In this document: positions 37,501-49,114 of the stretch, piece by piece
Layout: every line of letters starts with the position of its first letter
Position numbering within the stretch: position 1 is the first letter of the stretch
Source: Patiria miniata
Taxonomy: Eukaryota; Echinodermata; Asteroidea; Valvatida; Asterinidae
Direction: 5' to 3'
Length of the DNA: 64,000 bases
Assembly: GCF_015706575.1 (NCBI RefSeq)
Contig: NW_024037069.1
Location: forward strand, 41,499,315-41,563,314
Position numbers and translations under genes: made by a program
Notes under the pieces: model-generated
The model's input: the letters and a program-made list of their open reading frames with translations, nothing else
Told to the model about the DNA's origin: nothing
The model's database searches: none

Positions 37501-38772
37501 CTCTCGATGTATGAGTACCAAACTATCGTGCTGATTGTGCTGATAACCTATACATTCGTGCTGATAACCTATACATGTAGAAAATCAAGCTGCATTTTCG
37601 TTTTTTTTTCTCTTAAAAAGTATGATAATTTACTGAGCTGGAATTTCGTCATGCTTTTTTGGGTAAACAGATTTATTGTATAGTGGTTCCTTGACTCGGC
37701 AAAAACACGTGTTTTTTTTGGAAAATGATGTCCAATGACATTTGACCACTTTTTCCCGAAGAGATCTCGTCGTATTGGATCATAATGGTAATATGAGGGG
37801 CATAGTTACTTAACCAATTACTTACCTAAAAGCACAACAAAAACACACGCTAGGTGGCCAGGAGAGGTTGCAAACGACGCAATAATGACCGCGGCACTGA
37901 TCATGACACCACACGTCATGACCGCGTAACCGGGACGGAAACGTCTGCCGATCAGTTTCGAAAAAATGCCTGTGATCAGTGACAAAAACTGTCTTAGTAC
38001 ATCGACAGAAAAATGTATTGACAAATATCCTCCAGATCTACAACCTTAATTTAAACTAGACTGTACTTTTTTTTCGAGACCCCGGCCCTTAATCACCTTT
38101 GAAATTCCCATTTTTTAAAACTCCACAGCGTTAGACAAATGCAGCAATAGATCAGTAAAAAAAATGCATGTTAAAAAGGGAAGTTGCAAACGCACAATGC
38201 TGTGAAAAATGGAACGCTTTGAGGTTCGATTTTTTTAAGACACCATGTATATTCAGCTCTCCCATGGGCAGGCATCGGTGATTAGTCCATGTAGTGCCTG
38301 TCATGGAGTTCTTCTTAGGGTTCCCAAAGGAGTAGAGAAGGTGACAATAAATCTGATAATCTTAATTGGTCAGCATCTTGGGTGCAGGTTAAGACCAAAA
38401 AAAAATTCTTGGGCGACCACCGATTGGGCAAAAAAAAAGAGTTTATCTGGGTGAACATTTTGCTAGATTGTCAGAACCCCTGCATGTATAACATATATTT
38501 TAAGGGCTTTGCTTAAAACAAACTTGGAGTCGGGAGGCTGGTTTCTACTTTGTTTCTCTGTTTCGAAGCTTACCAGATATTCCTGAGGAAGTGCCGATGA
38601 TGGAGGATATCCAGCCCAGGACCCACGTGGAGGTATCAAACTGATCTTGCAGCAAGGGAATCATCATACCGATGGATTTCAGGACTCCCACCATAAGGAA
38701 AAATCGGGTCCACAGAGCGAGCACAACTAACCAACCGGCGAGACCCGCGTCAGTTCCGCCTGCTGAACCCAT
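34570..38772 (-). CDS. MCT/SLC16-like transporter (major facilitator), copy 1, complete
   Basis: Exons on the minus strand: 38772-38574, 37969-37826, 36669-35866 and 34685-34570. All are GT-AG and phase 1, 1263 nt in total, giving 420 aa plus TGA. About twelve hydrophobic segments are seen. The MCT TM1 signature D-G-G-x-G-W appears degenerate as DAGLAGW. The TM5 signature (YF-RRPLA-G-A-AG) appears as CFTTNYATATGIARTGDSAG with YGWRGAMLLMGA. TM8 keeps Arg in GGLLGRLAQGLLMDRK but lacks the Asp of proton-coupled MCTs. The last exon has the family ending LIYDTTGSYTTAFIFLGS. The substrate is unknown: with the charged TM8 pair incomplete, it may be a non-classical MCT (SLC16A12/A14-like) rather than a lactate transporter. 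A 95%-identical partial copy is at 45842-47594. Confidence 0.88.
34891..35589. mobile_element. TIR element in transporter copy 1 intron, full-length relative of 9841
   Basis: CAGGGCGAGTCAAAAAAAAA at the left and TTTTTTTTAGCTCACCCTG at the right, with inner inverted arms (AGAATCATTCAAATCGCTTC and its complement near 35430-35455). The poly-T run at 35557-35578 may be unstable. Confidence 0.7.
37258..37490. repeat. Dispersed repeat, copy in transporter copy 1 intron 2
   Basis: ATGGCTGCTG-initiated segment with AAGATCATCAAGCATTCTGT and TGCTGTAATT recurs diverged at about 62807-63010. There is no coding content. Confidence 0.5.
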
Positions 38773-38999
38773 GCTTTTGCTGGTGTGAATATCAGAAACT
38801 CCATTTAGCGGTCATGTCTAGAAGTACCACTGTTGTCTAATGCTATATTGCCCACAAACAGCTTTTGTGATAGAAAGAACCTTATGCTTGATAAAACAAT
38901 ACGATTTAAAAGACACGAAAAGAAGTCACTCAACACTGACTTGTGAATGTATACAAGAAAATACTTAGTCGAGACGCTAGCTCACCTAGATGGTTACAC

Positions 39000-39170
39000 A
39001 CCTATGTTCCGACAGAGGTCTACCCGACGTTCCCCAATACCTATGTTCCCCAACACCTATGTTCCCCGAAATCCTTAGGGTTAGGGTTAGGGGGTTAGGG
39101 TTAGGCTTGGGAAACATAGGTATTGGGAACATAGGTACATGTATTGGGGAACATGGGTATGCACTCGTTC
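39000..39170. repeat. Interstitial telomere-type repeat flanked by TATGTTCCCCAA repeats
   Basis: TTAGGG occurs in tandem at 39075-39106 with one slipped unit (TTAGGGGG). It is bordered by direct TATGTTCCCCAA-type repeats on the left and by their inverse (TTGGGGAACATA) on the right, so the block is roughly palindromic. Confidence 0.75.
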
Positions 39171-39232
39171 CGAGACCCCTATGTTCCGACACCCTAATCC
39201 AAAACGTAACCGGAAGTAACACAATCGTATGT

Positions 39233-39343
39233 GCGGGTTGTCGGAACCGATAGGGGTGTCGGAACCGATAGGGGTGTCGGAACCGATTGGGGTGTCGGAA
39301 CCGATAGGGGTGTCGGAACCGATAGGGGTGTCGGAACAGAACA
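39233..39343. repeat. 18-bp minisatellite GGTGTCGGAACCGATAGG
   Basis: About five to six near-identical units. Both strands translate to short repeats by virtue of the multiple-of-three unit; these are not genes. Confidence 0.9.
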
Positions 39344-39663
39344 GTCACCACCTAGATTACACTTGGTCTTTAGTCGTTGGAAACAACACCCCTCAGTGCT
39401 GTTTAAACCATAAATAGAATCGTAGAAATCACCTACTTTTTCTTGATTTTTTTTTCTAAATGACGGCAAGCCAGACGGAGTAATTTCACGAGGTGATCAG
39501 TACGAGTACGATTTTTAATCCAAGTAAGATTTTTGGTAATAATGCGATAGGTTATTGTCGGGATAGGCCTAAAATGGAAATTATCTTATGCATTTAAGTC
39601 CCTGCTGATCGAACGTCACGACACTACTATGATGGGTTTCGTTGCTTTAATAAATCAATTATA

Positions 39664-40002
39664 GGTTTTTGCCCTTCACCAACGTATAAACACTGTATAC
39701 TCAGTGTCGAACAGTCGAACCAGATTCAACCAGATTCGAACCAGCCAACCGATCTCGCAAGCTCGGTGGCTGAGTGGTAAGACGTCTGCACTAGAAAGCA
39801 GGAGGTCGTGGGTTCGAGTCCCACCCGAGTGATTTTTTCTCCAACTTTCACTCGGGAGGTAACACACTGAGTGTACAGTGTTTATAGTGTTTTAATTGAT
39901 AGATGGCCCATTGAAAATCATCTGTCAGGTGACATGGCTACCATCTGTAAATAAAGCTATTATTATTAGTATTATTATTATACGTCGGTGAAGGGCAAAA
40001 AG
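39664..40002. mobile_element. Inverted-repeat element carrying a tRNA-Ser-like head
   Basis: TTTTTGCCCTTCACCAACGT at the left and ACGTCGGTGAAGGGCAAAAA at the right, with a second inner inverted pair (AAACACTGTATACTCAGTGT / ACACTGAGTGTACAGTGTTT) around the tRNA-like unit. Confidence 0.7.
39761..39830 (+). repeat. tRNA-Ser(AGA)-like SINE head
   Basis: Perfect A box (TGGCTGAGTGG) and B box (GGTTCGAGTCC). The anticodon loop CTAGAAA with stem CTGC/GCAG gives AGA. The acceptor stem has one mismatch and the long variable arm expected for tRNA-Ser is missing. A T run follows at 39833. I take this as a tRNA-derived SINE rather than a tRNA gene. Confidence 0.65.
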
Positions 40003-40497
40003 CTATTATTGATTTACATCACCCCGATCAAATTCCATTTGCTTTTAATACTTACACCAATTTAGTTGACATAAAAGTCGTCCACTCCAAGTTCCAGATC
40101 CTATATATATATATTTCAAATACTGTAATGCAAAACAAAAGATTGAACTTGAACTGTTGAGCGCTGTGAATATTATGATCCCAATCTGTGCATTACACGA
40201 CAATCACTACGGTTGAATGATTAATCGAATCCCCTTAAGCATGGTTACAACGTTGAACGAATACATTTACATTCGAAAAGGTCAAATTTGATAATTGAAG
40301 ATGAATAAAAGATGAAAATTAACAAAACTGCTGCAAACTGCTTACCGACCGGACTGACATGAAATACATGTATAGGGGCCTACAGGTGTTTAAGGTCAGT
40401 TTTGTTAATACATGTAGCATGGATTTCTCAAAGGTCATAATTGTACCGAAATGTTCAATGGGCCATCTTTTTTTATTTTACTTTTGTATTTTGATAA

Positions 40498-40563
40498 CTA
40501 TTAATTATTGCACAAAATAGTTAAAAAAGTTAAAATACAATGTATTTTAATGTAATCCCGACC
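40498..40563 (+). repeat. 66-bp direct repeat, left copy
   Basis: CTATTAATTATTGCACAAAA then TAGTTAAAAAAG and ...AATGTAATCCCGAC recurs almost identically at 41991-42059, framing about 1.4 kb. A further direct repeat pair (TTTAATACTTACACCA...GACATAAAAG) lies outside it at about 40043 and 42528. Confidence 0.75.
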
Positions 40564-41385
40564 ACGCCTAACACGCATTGGTTCATTTTTCATTTGCTTT
40601 CGAAAATTAATACCTGTCATTCTGAATGATGCATTGCGTTACTATTGTTATTATGCGGTATAAATATACACGGCACACAATTTGCCGCAGCCTGAATGTG
40701 TTTATTTTTCATATATCAATTCATGATTCGAATTCAAAGCAACATGGTGTTTTCGTCTCGCCTGCACCACAAACAAAACATAGACGGCCAGGGACCATTC
40801 CCTCATTCATTGCTGATATCCTTCTGGGCAAACTGGCTCCCTTAATAGTAGGCCAGCCAAATGTGGAAAAGTTCTCTAGAAAATAATTTCATGGCATTTT
40901 TTTGGTAATAGCTGGCGTCCATGCTAGATCAATTCTTTGAACCATAACAAACAAGATGTGGCTGGATGCCATCGTTAATTTTGACCCTAAATATGCCCAA
41001 TTTGCATAATCGTTAATACCTGCCGTGTAATATATATCCTCCCATATTTCGGTATACCGGTACTTTTATTTTTGAAAAATTTCATTTTGGTGATTCTACT
41101 TACACATTCTTACTTCAATAACATTTCCTAAGCATATTATTGAATGAATAATTATGAGGACATCGTAACAATCCAAAATGGCTACTATTACAATAGTATA
41201 CCAAAAGGTTGCGCGCATTTACCTTGTCTCTAGACATCGCTTGCTATTAATCTTAATTTAAATTATTAGATTCAATTAAAGCATTTTTTTCTGGTGGTAA
41301 TTACCTTCACATTTGTTATCGCTTGTTTAAATATAACTGTATTGTATTTACATTATCTAACTTTGTATTGGTTTATTGGAGACTG

Positions 41386-41421
41386 CTAAATAAATGTCAA
41401 CTGAATTGAATTGAATTGAAT
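41386..41421 (+). repeat. LINE-type 3' tail (GAATT)n
   Basis: AAATAAATGTCAACTGAATT followed by repeats of GAATT, like the microsatellite tails of L2/CR1-type LINEs. A mirror-image tail is at 52758-52785. Confidence 0.55.
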
Positions 41422-41496
41422 CTTCAAGCAGGTCTTGCCAAACCTCAGCATTGATGAGCTTCAAATTCACTTCAAATTTTAGATCGTTCATCATCA

Positions 41497-41643
41497 TCAT
41501 GTCGGGGTCGCCTGGGTTGTGACGACATCACGAGCCAGTCCCTGAGTCCTGTTCCTCCAGCTGTCTTGATCTACCATGCAGGTGCGCAGCTCCTCTGCAG
41601 ATGTGAGATCAGTGTCCCTCTTGAGCTGGTCCTCATAATAATT
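41497..41643 (-). pseudogene. LINE C-terminal coding remnant
   Basis: On the minus strand about 47 codons read YYEDQLKRDTDLTSAEELRT, then a DSWRNR motif and a stop at 41497-41499. The pattern (L-RDT-L---EL---M-D---WR) is that of the extreme C-terminus of several LINE polyproteins. No RT domain remains. Confidence 0.6.
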
Positions 41644-42059
41644 CAGTCACTTACATGCTTAAGAAAATGTTATTTAAGTAAGGGTGTGTAAGTAGAATCA
41701 CCAAAATAAACTTTTCAAAAAATAAAAAAATAAAGAATATACCAGAATATGGGAATAAATATATTACACTGCAGGGATTAACAATTTATGCAACGTAGGT
41801 GTATTTGGGTCCAAATTAAGGGTGGCATCCACCTACATTTTTCTTTTCCATCCTTTGACTGATTGATCTGACATGGTTGCCTGCTATTACCAAAAAATGC
41901 CGTCCAAAGTGTAATATTCCACTTTGGCTGGTCCACTTTAGTAGACCACGGCGAAAGTCTGGGCTCCGTGGATAACGGGTGATACTCCGACTATTAATTA
42001 TTGCACAAAATAGTTAAAAAAGAGCGCGAAATACAATGTATTTTAATGTAATCCCGACT

Positions 42060-43217
42060 ATGCTATATACCGTGTGAAGTACGAATGGTTAAGTTGAGAT
42101 GACGTCACACTAACGAACCGAATAGGCGGTTGGAACGCGCTAACATGGAATGAACGAACCTCGTTACTGTTTCTTAGTTTCAACAACAGTCTAAGCAGTA
42201 TAGACACCCCCGGGAGTACAACGTGAGTCCCATAATCTGATTGGTTACCGCCACGAAAAAGCCTAATTATAGTGGCCATGGTTGGACATGCAGCAGTCTA
42301 GTCTTTGGCCTCAAGTTGACATCACATTTTTTGGAGAATTTTGTCAGCCAAAGCGTGAGTAAAGTTGGCCTGATTTCGTTTTGCAAGTTTTTTCAGCACT
42401 CGAGGTCCCGAGGAGTTAAGTTTAGTACCAGTCCGATCAAAGATAATTGGCTACTTTTGCGATGAATGCAAATGATCCTGTGGCCTGAATGCATTTAGGT
42501 GCCCCTGTTAAAATAGGTTTCGTTGCTTTTAATACTTACACCAGTTTAGTTGACATAAAAGCCGTCCACTCCCGAGTTCCAGAAAATATATTTCAAAGAC
42601 TTTGCGGAAAAGTGACTAAATGATTTCGATGACCAGTGTATCGCCCGTTTCCAGTCCGACAAAGAGGAACTATTAGAGATAGAGTGCGCTTAGCATTGTA
42701 CATGTACATCTACTTTCTACGTTAATCCGAATGATGGATGCTTGAGCCCGTTATGGTTGAATGACGTTTACCGCTTACTGAACAGATTTGGTGCCTGGGT
42801 TCTGGTCATAGTGACGAGAACCTAAGAACCTATCTTGTCAACGGAAACCCACGAGATCCGTTTGTCACACTGACAAGATACATGTACGCTCATAGTGGCA
42901 GATGACAAGATTATTGCCGATCTATTGTGCGCGTGTTGTGTGGGAAGCCGTTACTGGCTGCTGGTACACAAGCCCAGTCCGTTCTTGCACGAATCTACAG
43001 TCCCGTGTCTCATTCTCCCACTTACAGTTTTTCTTGAACAACGATAGTTTATGCAAATACGATCTCTGGCTTTATACCACTGCTAATCTCCACGTTTGTG
43101 AATAAGTGTGTAGATAAAATTCGTACAATCTATTCAACTTTGCCTGGCCTGGGCCCTTTACTTCAAGACAATATACCCTTAGTTCGGACGCATTGGCGCA
43201 CCACCTTTTGTTCCATT
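42060..43217. other. Intergenic, no gene recognised
   Basis: Unique-looking sequence. No conserved reading frame or RNA is seen. Confidence 0.35.
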
Positions 43218-44755
43218 CATCAGGTTGCAGGCCAGTAAATCGGTCCGAAATCGCCTACGCCGGCCAAATCACGATTTGCATGCCCTCAAATTCTTCGCTA
43301 TTTGAGCATATTGTGGGCCGTAAACTTGAGGGTTTGTAAAAAAATATGGGTGGAAGCCGTGTACAGGACTGTGAGCTTGTAGTTCTGTGCAATTTGGATG
43401 AAATTGGAGCCCTAAAAGTGCTCTATTTTGCAATGGAGTGTAGGCGTCTTTTTTTCAAAATGGCGACGGGCTTCAGGACCATTTTAAGGGGTGATCATCT
43501 TCCGATGGAAATTTCTCCTAAAAGTCATCAGTTAACCCCCCAAAAATTGAAAAGAAAATGAAAGACGATGAAATTAGCTTTAATGTGATGTGTGTCTGGA
43601 ATACCTTGGAGAGTTGTGAGTATTTTCCCTGAATTTTTGAAGTGGGGGCATTTATCATTGGGGTCTATGACAGTTTATTTACTGGTATGCAACCATCATG
43701 ATGTTTCCTGCGGTACGTATAGTATAGCAAGGAAAAATGTCTTTATGTTACTCACTAGCTTGATGCTTGCGTGATCAGGATGAGGTTAATTTGAATGGAA
43801 TATCATTTGGGACGCGAGTAAAAGGGCGTACTGTGTGGCCGTATATCGTGTGGTCATTCTAGCCTGCGTCCACCTCGTCCAGGAATTTTCGCGGGGGGGG
43901 GGGGGGGGGGGTCATCATGCCATAATTTCAATGGGGGCGCTTTTCAAATATACCCCCTAACCAAGCTGGCTCTGTCTGTATTTTGTGCGAAGGCGTACAT
44001 TATAACCAGACTTTTTTTTTGGTGTGAGAGCAGGGGTGGGGGGGGGGGGGGGGTCGCATTTTTTTCTCATAAATTGCTATGGAATTTTTTTTTTGACAGA
44101 GCTGGGGGTGGGGTTTTTGATTTTCTCTTTCCCACACTGAAAATTGCAGTCAAAATCCCTCTCATATTTAAAGTATTTTTTTTTCGCAGAGGCGTAGCCG
44201 GAGGGCGGCAACCCCCCCCCCAAAAAATGTCCAGTGCCCCCAGGTGGCCCTCCCCCCTCAAAAGCCGCACAATTTGCTCTTCACCAGAAAAGTGTCATTA
44301 TGAGATAAAGCGCCCTCATTGTTACTTCATGATCATGGAGGCTACCATTTTGAAACCTTAATCCAAATTCAGGAAGAAAAACAAGTTTTCAAGGTGTTTG
44401 ACACATCCACACATCATTATAAAAGCTTATATCCATCATCTTTCATTTTCTGTTCAATATTAGGGAGTTAACAATGACTTTTGGGTGAAACTTCCATCCA
44501 AAGATGATCACCCCCAAAAGTAGTCCTGTTGCGCATCGCCATTTAAAAAAAATGATGCCTGCGCTCCATTGCAAAACACAGCCATGTATTGTAGGGCCAA
44601 ATTTCATCCAAATTTTACAGAAATACGAGCTCGCTTTTATCCATCTTTTTTTGTTCCTTTTTTTCTACAAACTTTTTTTTTTACAAGTTCATGCCCCACA
44701 AAATGCTCTAAATTGCACTAAATTTCGGCGCTGTTTACTGGCCTGCAACCTCATA
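43218..44755. mobile_element. Fold-back element of about 1.5 kb with 350-bp arms
   Basis: Left arm about 43218-43590 (GTTGCAGGCCAGTAAA..., TTTTGCAATGGAG, GGTGATCATCTT) is inverted at about 44405-44755 (AAGATGATCACC, CTCCATTGCAAAA, ...TTTACTGGCCTGCAAC). The loop holds G/C homopolymers (43894-43911, 44037-44053). No transposase is seen. Confidence 0.75.
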
Positions 44756-45841
44756 CATTGTACTACAGTAGGCTCAGCTTTTTTACTTGGAATGTTTGAT
44801 CCTATCTGATCTGAAGTGGACCGTCCATAACAACGGAGGAATGCGGACGGCTTATTGCAAATGATTTTCTTTAAAAAAAACCCCGGCAAATATCAAAGAC
44901 TTGCATGTACAATTCCTTTCAAATATGTTAACTTTTAATAATGCGTTGTTTAAATTACAGTTCGAAAACAGAGCACGCACCGAAATAAAATGTAGGCCTA
45001 CACCCAAACTGGCTCAAAGACGTTTAAGATAATGTATATGTTCATGTTTGGAGCTACAATGGTTTGTTCTGAATAGTGATATAAGGGCGTGACGTTTTCG
45101 TAAATGTTTATACGAAAATATCCTAAATCCGTTTGCAACCGTGACTAAAAACAAAACCCGCATTTTTACATGCATTTCACACAGAAAAACAAAGGATGCA
45201 TTTAAACCCATTAAATTGACAAAGCATTAGTAGCTCTGCAGCACTGTATCATATTCCATAGTTCAATGAGTACATTTTCAGTAACTTCGGGGCTTGTCGG
45301 CTATTTAGTGGGTTTGCAATATCTCTTTTGCATTAAAGTATGCTTTTTAACGACAATTCTGTAACCGTTTGAGTTCTGGGGGAAACGTTGGATTCAATTG
45401 TCCATTACCGAGGATTATGTTTCGGCTTGTTGGTGACCCGGAGGTTTATGTAATATACTTGTTACAGCACCAAAACTAATGTAAAGCTGTAAATTTATTG
45501 ATGCTCTGTAGATCGAACTAACATTGCGGATAGATCCCATACTCACTCGTCACTGTCGACCTTAGCCGTCTGGCTTTACGATGCATGCTGTGCTTGCTCC
45601 CCACCACCTGTCCAAACTTAAGCTCTGGGGTTCATCATCCTCGGTTTACACAAGTTTCCAACATAAATATCGATTATTATTCTCTGCCATGCTCTCTCCG
45701 TGTTCCAGCTGCGCTCGTCATCGCATCACGTGCACGTGTGTCAGGCTTTTCGTGCACGCGTGTCGGACATAAATTATTATATCACGGCTGTGAGTGGTCA
45801 CAACATTACGGATCGGAGCTTAGTAAGGTGCGTGACTATGA
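44756..45841. other. Intergenic, no gene recognised
   Basis: Homology to the transporter copy 1 locus begins only at the stop codon of copy 2. Nothing else is recognised. Confidence 0.35.
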
Positions 45842-47594
45842 TCATTCAACCCATCCCTTGTACCTCAGAATCAGGAGTGGAAACATTGGAATGAACTGCA
45901 CGGAGCCCAGGAAAATAAATGCTGTGGTGTAGCTGCCTGTCGTGTCGTAAATCCAACCTAAAAAAAGTCCACAAAACAAAGTGAAAAAGGTTACAATAGA
46001 AACTGTAATAGGCCTTAGACGTAAGGAGGCCAAGTATTGTTTACATTGTGCGCTTTCTTATAGGTGCCAGGTGGGAGCCATAAACAAATCATGACGTCAC
46101 TAGAAACAAAATCGTGAATTCGCAAAATGACGATGTTTTCGATCAAGAAAATCATGAACGATTATCTGAGGACTTGCTGAAGAATATTTTTTTTGAAGAT
46201 GTACCCCCTGCCTTCAGCAACACTCCTGGAGTTTTGTTGTTATTTTACTTCAGTAACAATAGTTTTAACGAGTCACTGAATTTTGTGACTCGATTCATTT
46301 TAAGGAAGTGACTCGGGTCGAGTCGAGTCATGAGGTCAAGAACGTCGAGTCGAGTCGAGTCAAAATCACTGTAAACTTAATACATTTTCGCGCAGTTTTG
46401 AGACTCGAGTGTTATTAGCCTGGAGTTGAAACAAGTCCGAGACTCGAGTTGAGTCAGGTCGCCAAAAAATGTGACTCGAATCGGACTCGAGTCGAGTCAT
46501 TGACTTGAGTCCGATTACAACTCTGGTAACAGTGAATACAAAAAGATACATTCATGCGTATCTCTGAAGTAGACATCTGAAAAGATGGTCGCTTTGCAAG
46601 AGAGAGAGAGAGAGAGTAACTGAAAAGATACAATTCTAATGAGAGGAGACGGAGGAAAGGATTCGGTCGAATATCGAAGTCATGAAAAGGTATCAATTTA
46701 AATAAAGTTGCAAGTAACGTAAAATGTTGGGAAAAATGTCTGGCTATAAAACACATGTTCAAACGGCATGCACGTGTATCTTACCAGGAATAAAGCCGAG
46801 AGCGAAATCCATGGTGGCGCTGGTGATTCCTGTCCAGCCAAAAGCCCCGGCCAATAAATTTACGCCCAGAACCTGCTTACAAATAACGTCTTGTAAACAG
46901 TAGAGGGCGCCGGAAAATGTTGCAATCGTCAGCGATGACGTCATCATTAGCCAATACGACGTCAGAAACGGAGTTGCGCAGAACGAAGCAGAGCAGACGG
47001 TTATTGTTATGGCCGTTAGAGGGAAGAGTGGTATTATCTTGCGATCCATCAAGATCCCTTGAGCTAGTCTGCCGAGTAAACCGCCAACCCCTGCAACTGT
47101 TACAAATGTTGCGGCATCCTCCAAGGAAAATCCATTCGATTGTGCTTGTGAGACAAAGTAAATGATCCACATGTTGAAAGCGTACTTTGTGCAGAAGGCT
47201 ACGCTTGCCGCTGCCCAGTAACGGTAATCGGACAGCAGCTGGATTTCAAAATTCCTGGAAAGATTCCTGGAGAGCGCGTCGCAACAAGCTGGAAGTTGAC
47301 TTGGTTCCGAGATGACATCGTCTCCAGAGAGCTCTTGGTATGTGCTCGTAGGAGATGCTCCTGCTCGTACCATGAGGGCGCCACACACGACAAGATGCAT
47401 AGAGATTGCGCCCATGAGCAGCATGGCTCCTCTCCATCCATACGTATCGAGGAATAACTGAAAGAGTGGTGCACACACAATCAGCCCGGCAGAATCACCC
47501 GTCCGTGCGATGCCCGTAGCAGTGGCGTAGTTCGTGGTGAAGCAGCGGCCGATGACCTCTTTCATCAGCACACCAGAAATTCCAAATCCTGTGC
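45842..47594 (-). CDS. MCT/SLC16-like transporter, copy 2, 5'-incomplete
   Basis: Exons corresponding to copy 1 exons 3 and 4 are present at 47594-46785 (810 nt) and 45957-45842 (116 nt, ending in TGA). They are intact, GT-AG, and about 95% identical in protein, with two extra residues (AS) in the central loop. They cover TM4 to TM12. Counterparts of exons 1 and 2 (TM1-TM3 and the MCT signature) were not found up to the window end. The intron upstream is recognisable as far as about 51560 and is split by the 47615-51229 element. This is either a truncated duplicate or a gene whose first exons diverged or lie beyond the window. The reading frame shows no decay. Confidence 0.8.
46290..46520. 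repeat. GAGTC/GACTC-rich simple repeat in copy 2 intron
   Basis: Dense repeats of CGAGTC and GACTCGAGT, partly inverted. This is low-complexity, not coding. Confidence 0.65.
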
Positions 47595-47608
47595 CTATAT
47601 ATGGAGGA

Positions 47609-47614
47609 GAAACC
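47609..47614 (+). repeat. Target-site duplication, left (GAAACC)
   Basis: Identical to 51230-51235. Copy 1 has a single GAAACC in the equivalent intron position (about 36684-36689 on the plus strand), followed by AAAGCAG as at the right junction here. Confidence 0.9.
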
Positions 47615-48781
47615 AGTAGTGGAGGGGGACTGTTGAGCACAAGTTGACCTTTTCTAAAGAAATATGTAAAGGTCACATAAATATGTAAATATGGAAATAT
47701 GTAGATATATAAATATGAATTAATAGGGTTATGAAATTCCGGGCACAGTTTGACCTAATGAATGGATGGGATGAATAGGGAATAGGTGTGGGTATAAGGA
47801 ACCGGGTACAGTTTGACCAATTCTATGGGAAAGATTGCATAAGGTATGGAAAAAAAATATATATATTTTTATGTTACATTTGGATCTTAGCCCGAATATG
47901 AGATTCATACGTTAGTCCCTGTGAACGACCAGCTGGTCGGATCTTTAATCCCCCAACAATAGACGGGAGAGGGCTCGTGCCAAGTCAGCGCATTAGTATT
48001 GTTACGAAGTTAATCCGATGATACAAAAAGTAATTGGATTTCCGAATGCTCGAAAGCAGAAAGCAGTGATAGATGGCAAAAATGAATTTTGCGTTGATCA
48101 GACTGAAACGAGTACGATTGTCTATTTGAAGAATTATTTTAAAGTCATTTTTATTGGGTTTATGTGTATTGTGCACGTTGCGTTTTCCAAGTTATAAACA
48201 AATACTCACCGCAGCATACTTGCAGGGTACAGCCTGTGTCGGCCAGGGGGGTATATGATAAATCCACGATCCATAATCCATGCGTCTGTACGGAGACCGG
48301 TGGTCGATCACCCCTCGATGATCGTACCGATCATGGAGCAAATAAATAACTCCGTCCGTGCGCCTATATTCCTCTTGTTAATCGATACAATACCAATGGC
48401 ACTCTTCTACACTGCCACCAGAATCATCCAAGTAAAAATATATGTCTGTGCGCGGTGATCGTAGAAAAGGGAAGGTTTTGGCATTAGCCAGAGCAAATGC
48501 TAGTACACATGCACACTACTGTACACACGCCGTCCGATCAGATAGCGCTCAAGTTTTCTTAATCCTTGATGGCTAAATTATCGATTAGGCTCTATAGTCA
48601 GCAGATGCGCGTACAATAAGGAATGGATTCAGTGGTTTAAAGCGTGTTCAAGCACTAATTTTATGACTGAGAGTAGGCTTTTCCGATTGATAAGACAACA
48701 CAAACAAAGAAATATACAACTGCAGAAAGTACATACGTTATGACATTATTGCTTTATTGACGTCATTTCTCATTAAAACAT

Positions 48782-49030
48782 CATCCTACTCTATTCCGTG
48801 CTCATCCTACTCTTTTCCGTGCTCATCCTACTCTTTTCCCTGCTCATCCTACTCTTTTCCCTGATCATCCTACTCTTTACCGTGCTCATCCTACTCTTTT
48901 CCCTGCTCATCCTACTCTTTTCCCTGCTCATCCTACTCTTTTCCCTGCTCATCCTACTCTTTTCCCTGCTCATCCTACTCTTTTCCGTGCTCATTCTACT
49001 CTTTACCGTGCTCATCCTACTCTATGCCGT
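48782..49030 (+). repeat. 21-bp tandem array inside the mini-Polinton
   Basis: Twelve units of GCTCATCCTACTCTTTTCCC-type sequence (first unit 18 nt). The frame leading into the gene at 49115 stays open and reads AHPTLFP/R heptads. The last unit, AHPTLCR, provides a Cys that can serve as the first ligand of the zinc-finger motif that follows. Confidence 0.9.
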
Positions 49031-49114
49031 AGTAACCAGTGTGATAAAAGCTTTGGACGGAGATATAATCTCTGGCGACATACCGAAAACGCTCATGATG
49101 AAGATGAATCTGAA

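Larger units (their letters stand above)
40893..41901. mobile_element. Fold-back element with 250-bp arms
   Basis: Left arm 40893-41138 (GGCATTTTTTTGGTAATAGC...) is the inverse of right arm 41654-41901 (...GCTATTACCAAAAAATGCC). The loop of about 515 bp contains two LINE remnants in opposite orientations. Confidence 0.75.

Noticed and set aside
39229..39417. Repeated SEPIGV peptide frame
   Set aside because: It is an 18-bp minisatellite translated in frame.
39761..39830. A tRNA-Ser(AGA) gene
   Set aside because: One acceptor mismatch, no long variable arm, and location inside an inverted-repeat element point to a SINE head.
48255..48458. A 67-codon frame present in both TIR arms of the mini-Polinton (also 50395-50598)
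   Set aside because: Identical only because the arms are inverted copies. There is no domain, no start context and no independent support.
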